Below, piece by piece: positions 1 through 9,480 of a stretch of 64,000 bases of DNA. Made by a program: the position numbers and the translations under genes. The notes beneath the pieces are model-generated. The model did not search any database and had not been told where the DNA came from. It saw only the letters and a list, made by a program, of their open reading frames with translations. Each line of letters starts with the position of its first letter. Position 1 is the stretch's first letter. The DNA is from Lunularia cruciata (lineage: Eukaryota; Streptophyta; Marchantiopsida; Lunulariales; Lunulariaceae): assembly GCA_948567375.1 (NCBI GenBank), contig OX419760.1, positions 23,932,001-23,996,000 on the forward strand, in the 5' to 3' direction.

Positions 1-900
1 TGAGTAGTGTTGGTGGAGCTAGTGGAGGTGCACTAGCTGAAGATAGTGCTACTACGAGTGGAGGTACCACCACAGGAGGTGGTGTGGTACCAAAGTTTAA
101 CCCCATGGTGGAGTTCTTCCTATGTTTGAGGTAGAACTACCAAGGAGTGCAGACTGACAAGCTGAGGAGCTTGTAGGAGTTCCAGCGGAAGGCTGGAGAG
201 AGCCTATGTGAGGCATACACTTGCATGAGGCAGCTGATCAGTTTCACTCAAGGAGTTACTGAGGCCCAGGCAGTCCAGTTTTGGTATGGGATACTGGATA
301 GGGAGTTGCGATGTAGAGTTCGTGATGCTACGTTGTTGCAGGCTACTTCGCCCACTTTGGCAGTAGTCTTTGGTTTGGCTGAGTGTATTGAGCTCAATAT
401 GGTGGAGGAGAGAGTGGTGACAACTAGATTTGGTAGGGAGACCTCATCCACGGCTGTGACTTCTTCTAGAGTGTAGCAGAGTGCACCACGCCCAGTTGGT
501 TTTTGAGGACAGGGTGGACAACCCAGATCCTATGGAGCGAGTGGAAGGCCTAGTGGAGTTAGACCCTTACCCTCATTTTTGGGTCAGCAACAACTAGTGA
601 GTGGTGGTGTTGCTTGTTGGACTTGTGGTGGACCTCACCATCAAAGAGAGTGTACTCAGGGCAATGGACCTGATACCTCGGGTGTATCATAGCCAGCAGA
701 GAGGCAGTGTGAGCATTGCCATAGATTTGGTCACACTAGTGACCGGTGTTTTGACCTACACCCGGAGTTACGGAGTGGTAGGGCTGCTATGGCAGGTAGT
801 AGAGGAGCTCCAGTTCATGGAGGACGAGGTGGTAGAGGTGGTGGTAGAGGATCTACACCTAGTAAAGGTGCAGTATCTGCCCTTACTTTTGACATAGCTA
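1..900 (+). pseudogene. A1 gag (capsid and nucleocapsid), 5' incomplete
   Basis: Gag packages element RNA in a cytoplasmic particle. The reading frame enters from the left edge. The segment at about 180-320 has the helical look of plant gypsy capsid (MRQLISFTQGV and WYGIL motifs). Two nucleocapsid knuckles are visible: CWTCGGPHHQREC at 615-653 and a perfect CX2CX4HX4C at 708-749. A glycine-arginine stretch resembling an RGG RNA-binding box follows at about 805-850. In-frame TAG stops lie at 132, 174 and 690. The TAG at 174 is also in copy A2, while at 132 A2 reads CAA, so an ancestral CAG is likely. Not functional as it stands. Confidence 0.85.
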
Positions 901-920
901 TGGCTACTCGGATTGAGTAG

Positions 921-1658
921 TTGGAGCAGAGATTGGCTAGTATGGCTATTGCTCAGAGGAGATTAGATTTGGGTGCTGAGGCTTCCACCTCATATGCTGG
1001 TGATAGAGATGCTTTGGACTTCATGTGTGGAGCAGCACAAGTGGATGCATTTGCAGCAGTGACTAGGAGTGCAGTACGTGCTCCAGAGCCTAGAGGAGCA
1101 TCAGTGGAGTTGGACCCACAAAGAGGAGAGGTTGGGAGACAGGTCAGACTTCCCCAGTCTTTCACGCTATCTGAGGCATTGCAGACGACATCCATGGTTC
1201 CTAAACGTCCCAGTGTAGGTGTGGTAGGTGGTGATGGAGTACATGATGGACTACCTGCTAGTCAGCCACTTGCTACTACAGAGACTGAGTCTAGCATGAT
1301 GTTGGGGGCGGCTCAGCTGATTATGTGGCGTCCTTTGTTTTCGGCCAGTGATATGTTTACATTGGGCGTTGACCCAGCCCTAGTATTCCGGTTGGCTGTC
1401 ATGTTGTGTGAGAGTAGGGATGGTGCAGTTCCTACTACTAGAGCAGAGGTGGTTGGTAGTGGAGCTGACTTAGTTGAGGAGCATGGGATCCGTTCAGCAA
1501 CCAGTGGTTTATGGCAGGCAGCAACGGCTAGACTGGAGGAGTTGCCAGCTAGACCGGCCTTTGAGAGAGCGCGGTTTACACCTGGTGTTGTCCTATTGGA
1601 TAACCAGCGGGGGATTTTTTGTTTGGTGGGACCTTCAGGGAAGGTCTATATACCATAG
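921..1658 (+). pseudogene. A1 gag-protease linker region of unknown function
   Basis: This is 245 codons in the same frame as gag and protease, without an internal stop, after a TAG just before 921. I recognise no domain. The start (QRLASMAIAQRR) looks helical, and the middle is rich in Ala, Val, Ser and Gly. It ends just before the protease core. The homologous stretch in copy A2, at about 11560-12950 on the minus strand and split by element D, keeps recognisable similarity, so it belongs to the element. It could be a spacer, a gag C-terminal domain or an extended protease N-terminus. Confidence 0.6.
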
Positions 1659-2051
1659 AGAGTCTTGTTATACTCTGGTGCGCAGCTCCTTATGTTGGGG
1701 AAGGCTGCAGTTGTCGGTCTGGAGTTACGGAAGACCGATGTGGAGAGGTGTCCATTTCAAATCCAGACATCTCTAGGTGGTGGTTTGACACAATACATCA
1801 CATGTGGGGAGCTTGTTGTCCAAGTTCAGCCTGGTCATCCGACTGATAGCTCAGTGGTGAGAGCTCAGGCTATTGCAACGATAGCTGAGTCATATGATGT
1901 GCTAGTTGGGGGAGTAGTGTTATACCCCATGGGTTTCAGCATTGACTATTGGGAGGAGACAGCCTCTTATAGACTTGGTTGGCAGTCTAGTGAGGAACGG
2001 GTATGTCGCCTACCAGTACGCTTCACTAGTGGTAGTCTTGGCTCACTATAG
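1659..2051 (+). pseudogene. A1 aspartic protease (retropepsin)
   Basis: Retropepsin would cleave the polyprotein. The active-site region reads LLYSGAQ, where the family has D-[ST]-G. The catalytic Asp position is Tyr (TAC at 1671-1673), and the A2 copy has Glu-Phe-Gly there, so both are dead but differ, which is consistent with an ancestral Asp. The hydrophobic segment DVLVGGVVLYPMGF at about 1890-1935 fits the second half of a retropepsin fold. It follows gag in frame and runs, after one stop at 2049, into the methyltransferase. The family call rests on position and partial motifs. Confidence 0.7.
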
Positions 2052-2111
2052 TCCGGGACCATAGCAACATCAGTTTTAGCTTTCAGCGGTGCAGTTACTT
2101 GGCTTGGTGAC

Positions 2112-3380
2112 TTGTTGGAGGGGAACGCCCATGCAAAGGATACTCGAGTACCAGAGGAGATCACTCGGCTTTGGAGTACAAGTAGGATTGTTCCATCCAC
2201 CTTGGATGTTCCATTGTGGAGTTCAGAGGAGGCATTGCAGCAGCATGCAGATCAGTTGGTGCAACAGGCTTGGAGTGGAGCCTTCGTACCATCAAGAGAT
2301 GAGTGTGAGGATGAGCCTCCAGAGGCGATTGCTTTGATACCTCTAGATACCACACTCATTGCTTGGCAGTATCCAGTAGAAGAGATATGCCTATTGGAGT
2401 TGTTTGGTGGGATCAACACCAGACTAGCTGCGGTGTTACAGGCGGGTATCCAAGTACAGAGGTACTTGTATGTAAAGAGAGATGAGACTACTAGGCGAGT
2501 CTCTCTACATCATGTGGCACACTTGGCCTATTGGTATCCGGAGTTATTACCAATGTCCGCGGTCAGAGGTTACCAGAAGGCCCTACAAGGAGACATTTCC
2601 TTATTGGGGGCACATGACCTAAAGAGACATGGGCCTATTCACTTGGTGATTTCTGGATGGCCATGTCAGGGACATACACGTGATGGTAGAGGATTGGGTC
2701 TTCAGGATCCTTGTTTTGGTGTGTTTTGGGAGATGTTATGGATATTACGATATATCCAGGTTCATCAGTCCATTTCTCCAGCTTACCTTTTGGAGAACGT
2801 TCCTTTGATGGGTGATTCTCGCACCAGAGTGGTGGCGAGTACACATCAGGTCCATTCTTGGATGGGACCTACTGTATTGTTAGATGCTGCCAGAGTGGGA
2901 TCATGGGCTCATTGTCTTTGTCTTTGGTGGATGAACCTCTTACCCAAAGAGGTTCTACAGCGCGCTTATGATGGGATTCAGCAACTTGACCACATCCTTG
3001 TTGATGATATCTTGGATGTTGGGCGTAAGTCTCAAATAGTGGTAGTGGCTGATAGGTCACCTATGGCAGTGGTGAATCTAGTTGGACAGCCTAGAGCTGC
3101 ATTTCCCACACTCATGAGTTTCCCAGGCTCTCATGCTTTTTGAGAGGGAGGACCTGGACTTGTTTGGGACTCACAATTATAGCAGTTGGTGGAGCCCAAC
3201 GCTGATGAGAGAGAGCGGGCAATGGGTTTTTGCACTGGTATTACCGCTGTTCCAGTAGTGTCAGAGGCATCCAGGCATCAAGTGTTAAGTCAGGCTATGG
3301 ACCTAAACTGTTTGACTTGGATTGTGAGCCTTGGCTTGGCAGAGCAGCGTAGAATGCGCTTGATCGACATCACCACTCGG
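2112..3380 (+). pseudogene. A1 C5 cytosine DNA methyltransferase domain inside the retrotransposon polyprotein
   Basis: The enzyme family transfers a methyl group from S-adenosylmethionine to C5 of cytosine in DNA. Counting residues from position 2112: SAM-binding motif I LLELFGGIN at 94-102; HLVISGW leading to catalytic PCQ at 184-186 (bases 2661-2669); ENV motif VI at 228-230; motif VIII region AHCLCLWW at 266-273, where the usual arginines are Cys. A target-recognition-like stretch follows, then after a stop at 3141 a C-terminal segment with ERERAMGF and TGIT (3210-3255) resembling motifs IX/X. Motif order is conventional, not permuted as in plant DRM; the tail recalls DNMT3, but that subfamily call is tentative. 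It is in frame with protease and RT. Stops at 3141 (CGA in A3) and about 3180 break it. The 343-codon core up to 3140 is otherwise open. Confidence 0.9.
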
Positions 3381-3680
3381 ACACTTGTGAGCCCTGTGCC
3401 TATCGAGACAATTCAGGCACATGCTGGGGGCGATGGACCGAGTGGACATGGTATTCTTGGGACACATCCAATAGCTACTAGGGAGAGTGGTCTACTTGGA
3501 GTCCATCCAGGTGAGCGTGGGCAACTTGGATTATACCCTTGGTCCACATGGGATGCAACCTGAGGACGTGTGGAGCTTGCAGCCAGAGTGGAGGGAGTTT
3601 TTTGCACAGAGGTTGGGACCTCTAGTAGTCGAGAGCATAACACTATTGCTCCCAAGGGCCCAGTGTAGCAGTCAGTCAGT
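3381..3680 (+). pseudogene. A1 linker between methyltransferase and RT
   Basis: In the same frame, a low-complexity linker carries repeated Leu-Gly-X-His/Tyr-Pro units (about 3445-3545) and then a TGA. The A3 copy has the same repeats at about 45990-46090. No catalytic motif is seen. It probably spaces the methyltransferase from the RT and may hold a protease site. Confidence 0.55.
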
Positions 3681-4640
3681 ATGTCTTCCACTCTTACTAC
3701 AGTTATAGAGGATACTTGGGAGCCAGATCTTGGACCCAAGCTTATTGAAGAGGAAAGATGGAGGGTTTGGAGGTTCTTGAGGAGTCACATGAGTTGTTTT
3801 GCCTTCAATATGAAGGATTTGGGTGCTCTGAAGGGACCGGGTATACGGATTGAGCTGACTAGCAACACACCAGTTTTCCGACGTCCTTATCGATATAGTG
3901 AGATGGAGAGGACATTGATTCAAAGCTAGAGTAGTGACCTTTTTGAGGCTGGTTTGGTGGAGATTTCACATGGAGAGTATGCATCAGCGACAGTGATGCC
4001 AGCCAAGAAGGATATGCATGGCAACTATACAGATAGGCGGATGTGTGGAGATTACCGTCCTATCAACCAACAGACCAGGGCTGATCGGTATGCCATGCCT
4101 ACACCAGAGGAGATTTTTGATGCAATTGGGCATGCAAAGGTCTTCAGTACTTTGGATCTTTGAGCGGGATGTCATCAGTTGCTGATTAGAGAGGAGGATA
4201 AGTCCAAGACAACATTTTGGGCTATTGATCTTCACGGCAAGGATGTGTTATATCAGTGAAGGTTCTTACCATTTGGGTTAAAGAATGCTCCTATTGAGTT
4301 CCAGAGGGTCATGGATAGGATCCTAGCTGGATTGGATTTTGCTCGGTGCTATATTGATGACATTTTGGTTTATAGCACTACTGTGGAGGAGCATGAGAGA
4401 CAGTTGTTGGAGGTGTTTGAGAAGTAGAGATCTCATGGACTCAAATTACATCCTGGGAAGTGTAGGTTCTTCCATGAGCAGGTTGAGTATTTGGGTCACA
4501 CTATCTACCCCGGAGGACTTGGTGTTCAGCAGACCAAGGTAGAGGCTATTGCACGTATTCCTTGGCCTATGGATGTGAGTAGAGTGCAAGCATTCCTTGG
4601 GTTGGCAAACTTCTATTGCCACTATGTTAGAGGATTTAGT
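3681..4640 (+). pseudogene. A1 reverse transcriptase
   Basis: Ty3/gypsy RT, which copies element RNA to cDNA. Motifs in order: the pre-RT segment EDTWEPDLGPKL, AGLVEISHGEYAS, DYRPINQQTRADRYAMP, FSTLDL, LPFGLKNAP and CYIDDILVYST with the catalytic YIDD at 4350-4361, then the thumb region LGHTIYP and AFLGLANFY. In-frame stops are at 3927 (CGG in A3), 4161 and 4257, plus a TAG near 4423. The TGAs at 4161 and 4257 are shared with A2 and A3. A missing base near 4641, compared with A3, shifts the downstream frame. Confidence 0.9.
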
Positions 4641-5185
4641 GCATTGCCAAGGCCTTGACGAAGCTGACCAAGCTTACACATGAGTGATGTTGGGGAGATG
4701 AGCAGGAGAGAGCTTTTGTAGAGCTCAAGGAGAGGTTGACATCTGCTCCTATTTTGAGGAGACCGATCAGGGGACGACCATTTCAGGTTCACACTGATTG
4801 GAATATGTTGGAGCTTGGAGCGGTGCTCACCCAACATGATGATGAGGAGAAGGAGTTTGTGGTGGCCTATGCTAGTTGCTCGAACATTTTAGCAGAGGCA
4901 AAGTATAGTTCATAGGAGGGAGAGTGCTTGGTAGCAGTTTGGGTAGTAGCACATTTCCGATGTTACCTATTTGGTAATCCCTTCACTCTCATCACTGATC
5001 ATCAGCCATTGAAGTGGTTGATGGAGTCCGACAAGCTTTCAGGGAAGCTTGCACGATGGGCTCTGATTTTACAAGAGTATGATTTCACGGTTGTTCACAG
5101 ACCTGGAGTGGTGAACCGTGATGCAGATGGGTTGAGTAGAAACCCATGTCCCAGCCAGCATGATCAGACTGGAGCACGTTGGTGA
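4641..5185 (+). pseudogene. A1 RNase H
   Basis: RNase H removes RNA from the RNA-DNA hybrid. After the frameshift near 4641 the frame continues with HTDW, the acidic EGEC motif, TDHQPLKWL and NRDADGLSRNP, the usual D-E-D-D order of gypsy RNase H. A TAG stop near 4914 interrupts it between the first two motifs. Frame is lost again around 5180-5190. Confidence 0.85.
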
Positions 5186-5189
5186 GACA

Positions 5190-6540
5190 AATGAGGAGAT
5201 GGTGCCAGGATGGCATGCATCAGCCTTTTTGTGTATATTTGCAGAGGGTTTGGTGGTATCTCTCTCAACGCGTACAGGAGGAGTTATTGAGGTCACAGAT
5301 CCAGAGAGTGAAGATATTGGTATAGTTCAGCGAGACATTCATGATGATATCTTAGTGATGGGTTATCTTTGCACTGGTGTTGTGGGTGGCACAGTTGGGG
5401 CCAAGGAGAGAGACCATGTTCTTCAGCAAGCCCAAATGGTTCAAATTGGAGGATAGACACCTTTTGTGTGTATGGGAGGATGGTAGAGTGCGAGTAGTAC
5501 CACTTCCATCACAGAGACCACAGTTGGTCCGTCATGCTCATGAGGAGCTAGGACATTTTGGAGTAAAGCGTACATATAGCTTACTCTAGAGTCATTATTG
5601 GTGGCATGGTATGCAGATCGAGGTACAACAGTTTGTTGCCAGATGTGTGGTTTGTGACCAAGTTAGAGCATCATTCAATGCTCCTACGCCACAATTATAC
5701 CCATTACCTATCATGGGATTGGGTTACCGTTGGAGTTTGGACTTCACCGGACCTTTACCGCTGATTGTGAGACATCATCGGTATGTTTTGGTGATGGTGG
5801 AGCACTTCTCCAAGTGGATTGAGTTGGTGGCACTTCTTGACAAGTCTAGTGAAGGGACAACTTACTCGTTCTTGGATCAAGTTCTTAGTCATTTTGGTGC
5901 ACCAACCAAGGTTCTGACTGATCAGGGTATAGAGTTCTTGGGGGAGTTTCAGGTCTTGTGTGACAAGGCTTTGATTGATCATCGTACTACATTCCAAGAT
6001 CACCCTAAGGCAGATGGCTTAGCAGAGAGAGTGGTTCAGACAGTGAAGAGAGGATTGCAAAACTATGGTTTGCAGAGAGGCCACTTGGGTGATTGGGATC
6101 TTTAGTTACCTTGGTTGGCCATGGGCTATCGGTTCAACCGGCAAGCCTCCTTAGCATCCTTCTCTCCATACTTTCTACTCTATGGACAAGATCCAGATTT
6201 AATTGCAGCCATTTGTCGAGATGCTACTGTAGTTTTGGACTTGGATGACCCCGATGTATGGATGAGCGCATGTTCTCAGTGGGCAAAGATCTTTTGGAGA
6301 CTGATGCCAATGGCCTTTGAGAACTTGGCGATTGCTCAGTATAGAGATACTTTACGCTATGCTACCATTCAAGGAGGAGGTTATAGACCCTTGATCCGTC
6401 AATTTCATTAGGCAACTATATATATCTACAGCATAAAGCACCGACGACATTTGATGTTTCTACAGGCCGCACTATCTTGAGAGTGCGTGAGGAGTCTGGA
6501 TGCCATCTGGAGTCCTTGTGTTAGAAGGACGTGATGGTGT
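5190..6540 (+). pseudogene. A1 integrase
   Basis: Integrase joins cDNA to host DNA. After a variable spacer (5190-5430) and a one-base insertion near 5432, the zinc-binding HHCC module is visible (HAHEELGH to CVVCDQ, about 5530-5665). The core has DFTGP (first Asp), TDQGIEF (second Asp) and DGLAERVVQ (Glu about 35 residues after the second Asp). Stops at 5587 and 6103 break the frame. The C-terminal part has YIYLQ and GRTIL segments, which correspond to the GPF/Y-like tail before the PHD finger. Confidence 0.88.
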
Positions 6541-6556
6541 TGTTTAGAAGAATCAT

Positions 6557-6781
6557 GTGCGCAATTGTGCGCCATGCCACCTCCCAAACATTGATGGTAC
6601 TATGGACCCAAGCTTGGCACTTGTATGTGCAGGCTTGAGGTGTATGTTATGTGGCTCTTTTGGTGGAGCTGCTACTATGTTAGTGTGTGATAGCTATTTG
6701 AGAGGATGGCATATGGCATGTATGACTCCTCCCCTCACGGTGGTTCCTTAGGGACAATGGTTATGTCCTAGATGTACTTGA
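6557..6781 (+). pseudogene. A1 C-terminal PHD finger
   Basis: PHD fingers bind two zinc ions and commonly read histone H3 tails. Here CMLC, then LVCDSYLRGWHMAC, then WLCPRC give the C4-H-C3 spacing, but the fourth Cys is Tyr (the A3 copy has Cys). A TAG interrupts at 6749, where A3 reads CAG, and a frameshift separates the module from the integrase. It sits where chromoviruses carry a chromodomain, so it may guide integration to chromatin marks. That role is inference; the zinc-ligand pattern is visible. Confidence 0.82.
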
Positions 6782-6949
6782 CCTATAGTTAGTTCATTCT
6801 TTATATGGTATAGATTGCAGACATGCGACTAACGATGGGGCTCCATAGCACCCAGCCTCCTGATCTTTGCCCATTAGAGGGTATACCATATACTTAGAAT
6901 AGATGGCTATCTGGAGTTAGAGGGACCTAACCACCAGCTAGGGGGCGAT
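6782..6949 (+). other. A1 3' untranslated region with polypurine-like tract
   Basis: Non-coding DNA between the PHD stop at 6779 and the LTR. It ends in a short purine run (agggggcga) beside the LTR, the expected place for the plus-strand primer. The same stretch precedes the A3 LTR. Confidence 0.6.
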
Positions 6950-7611
6950 TGTGGCACTTTAGAGTCTATGTATGACTTATGTGTGAGTTGTGCTTCTATA
7001 GTGTATGATGTTGACAGCGATGTATGTTGTGTAGTGATGTATATACACACGACAATTATCACACCATTTGTAGTTCCACATCTAGATGCTCAAACACTGG
7101 AGTTCTAGTGATAGTAGTTAGAGTTATTCTAGTAGTTTCTCATAGACTACTTTCCGACGGTTAGATTTTGTGTTTGGGGTACTGACTTCATGGTAGGGCC
7201 CACCGTCACTTTGCACCGTTTGCACCGTCAAGTGTGCCATCAGTGGGACCGTTAGGGTTTTAGTGCTAGCTCAAGTCTAGGGTGTATAGTTTTGAAGTGA
7301 GCTCCAGAGAGCTCACTTCTCTGATGTTGAGCCTTCGAGTTCCTAGCTATGGTGGACAGAGGCCGGCGAGCATCACTTGGATTCTCTATGCTTGAGTAGG
7401 TGTGGCTTGACTATAATCAGTGCCCAGTTATTGGCAGTTTATAGAGTGACATATCAAGTACTGATCTAAGTTGAGTTGAGTTGAGAGTGGTAAACAATCT
7501 GATTATTGTGGCACTTTAGAGTCTATGTATGATTTATGTGTGAGTTGTGCTTCTATAGTGTATGATGTTGACAGTGATGTATGTTGTGTAGCGATGTATA
7601 TATGCACGACA
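6950..7611 (+). repeat. A1 3' LTR (with 107-bp terminal direct repeats)
   Basis: Begins TGTGGCAC and ends CACGACA. The first and last roughly 107 bp are near-identical direct repeats, bracketing a core of about 450 bp that holds a (TTGAG)n run. A3 has the same arrangement and the same end point, so the right terminus is secure. In A2 the 5' LTR shows only the core, so the true left boundary may be near 7050 instead. CpG is depleted, as in the rest of the element. Confidence 0.75.
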
Positions 7612-9176
7612 AAAGAGAGATGCCACCAAAGACTCAAAAAATATGCATAAAAAGGCAAATGCATGCCAACTAGGTACCATCTCCTCATTTATCTCACCAT
7701 GATCCATTTTAATCTTGTTGGTTGGGACATGGGTTTCTACTCAACCCATCTACATCATGGTTCACCACTCTAAATTTGTGAATAACCATGAAATCGTATT
7801 CTTATAAAATTAGAGCCTATTGTGCAAGCTTCCTTAAATGCTTGTTGGACTCCATCAACCATGTCAATGATTGATGATCAGTGTTGAGAGTAAAGGAGTT
7901 ACCAAATAGGTAACATCAAAATGTACTATTGCTCAAACTGCTACCAAGCACTCTCCTTATAGACACTATACTTTGCCTCCATTGAATTGTTGGAGTGACT
8001 AGCATAGACCACCACAAAATCCTTCTCCTCATCATCATGCTTGGTGAGCATTGCTCCAAGCTCCAACATCCTCCAATCAATGAACCTAAAATGTCTATCC
8101 TCTAATTGATCTCCTCAAAATAAGAGCAGATGTCAACCTCTCCTTGAGCTCTATAGAAGCTCTCTTTTGCTCATCTCCCTAACACCACTCTTGTGTAATC
8201 TTGGTCAGTTTTATCAAGGCCTTGGCAATGGCACTAAATCCTCTAACATATAGAATTTTGCCAACCCAAGGAATGCTCGCACTTTGCTCACATCCATAAG
8301 CTAAGGAATACGTGCAATAACCTCCACCTTGGTCTATTGAACACCAAGTCCTCTAAGGTAGATAGTGTGATCCAATACTCAACTTGCTTGTGGAAGAACA
8401 TACACTTCCCAAGATGTAATTTGAGTCTATGAGATCTCAACTTTTCAAACACCTCCAACAAATATCTCTCATGTTCCTCCATAGTAGTGCTATAGACCAA
8501 AATGTCATCAATATAGCACCAAGCAAAACTCCAATCCAAGTAGGATCCTATCATGACCTTTTGGAACTTAGCAAGAGCATTCTTTAACCCAAAGGGTAAG
8601 AATCTCATTGATATAACACATCTTTATCGTGAGGATCAATAGCTTAAATCTTGGACTTATTCTTCTCCTTGATTGGCAAGTGATGATATCCTGCTCAAAG
8701 ATCTAAAGTACTTAAGACCTTTGCATGTCCAATTGCCTCAAAGATCTCCTTTACTATAGGCATGGTATACCAATCAACCTTAGTTTGTTAGTTGATAGGA
8801 TGGTAATCTCCACACATTTGCCTATTTGTGTAGTTTCAATGCATATTCTTCTTGGTTGGCATCATTTTAGCTAATGCATACTCTTTGTGTGAAATCACCA
8901 CCAAACTAGCCTCAAAATGGTTTCTACTCCGGCTCTAAATCAATGCTTACTCCATATCACTATATCTATAGGGATGTCAAAAAATTGGTGTATAGCTAGT
9001 GAGCTCAATCCAAAGACCATGTCCTTTTAGAGCATGAAAATCCTTCATATTGAAGGCACAACAACTTGTATAACTCCTCAAGAACCTCCAAACTCTTTGC
9101 CTTTCTCCTCTTGTAAGCTTGGGTTCTAAATCTGGCTCCCAAGTATCCTTATAACTATCACAGGAGTGGAAGGCGT
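7612..9176 (-). pseudogene. A2 reverse transcriptase and partial RNase H
   Basis: Homologous to A1 3690-5270. An open stretch at 8608-8288 reads through LPFGLKNA and the intact catalytic CYIDDILVYST. Upstream, TGA stops on the minus strand at 8695-8697 and 8605-8607 match the A1 stops at 4161 and 4257. RNase H is truncated by the A1 junction. Not functional. Confidence 0.83.
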
Positions 9177-9480
9177 ACTGATTGACTGCTACACTAGGCC
9201 CTTGGGAGTAGTAGTGTCATGCTTCTAACCACTAGAGGTCCTAACCTTAGTGTGAAAAACTCCCTCTAATATGGTTGCAAGCTCCATATGTCCTCTAGTT
9301 GCATCTCAAGTAGACCAAGGGTGTAATCCAAGCGGACCATGCTCACTTGGATGGACTCCAAGTAGACCACTCTCCATAGTAGCCACTGGTTGTGTCCCAA
9401 GAATACTTTGTTCACTCGGTCCGTTGCTCCCAACATGTGCCTGAATCATCTTGATAGACACAAAGCTCACAAGTGTCTGA
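9177..9480 (-). pseudogene. A2 linker between methyltransferase and RT
   Basis: Homologous to A1 3381-3690. The repeated Leu-Gly-X-His-Pro type units are recognisable on the minus strand. Heavily mutated, no catalytic motif. Confidence 0.5.

Larger units (their letters stand above)
1..7611 (+). mobile_element. Ty3/gypsy retrotransposon A1 carrying a cytosine methyltransferase and a PHD finger
   Basis: Order seen: gag with two zinc knuckles, an undefined linker, retropepsin, C5 cytosine methyltransferase, RT with YIDD, RNase H, integrase with HHCC and D,D,E, PHD finger, polypurine-like tract, 3' LTR. The 5' LTR and gag start lie left of the window. From the window start to about 4640 all coding segments share one frame (codons start at positions divisible by 3), as expected for one polyprotein. 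A one-base deletion near 4641 and shifts near 5180, 5432 and 6450 break the rest, and many in-frame stops are present. RT-RNase H-integrase order places it in Ty3/gypsy. It abuts A2 at 7611 and probably inserted into it. Confidence 0.93.

Noticed and set aside
2112-3380. Methyltransferase as a bacterial contaminant or a separate host gene
   Set aside because: It is in frame with protease and RT, has the same AT-rich, transition-scarred composition, and recurs at the same place in A2 and A3.
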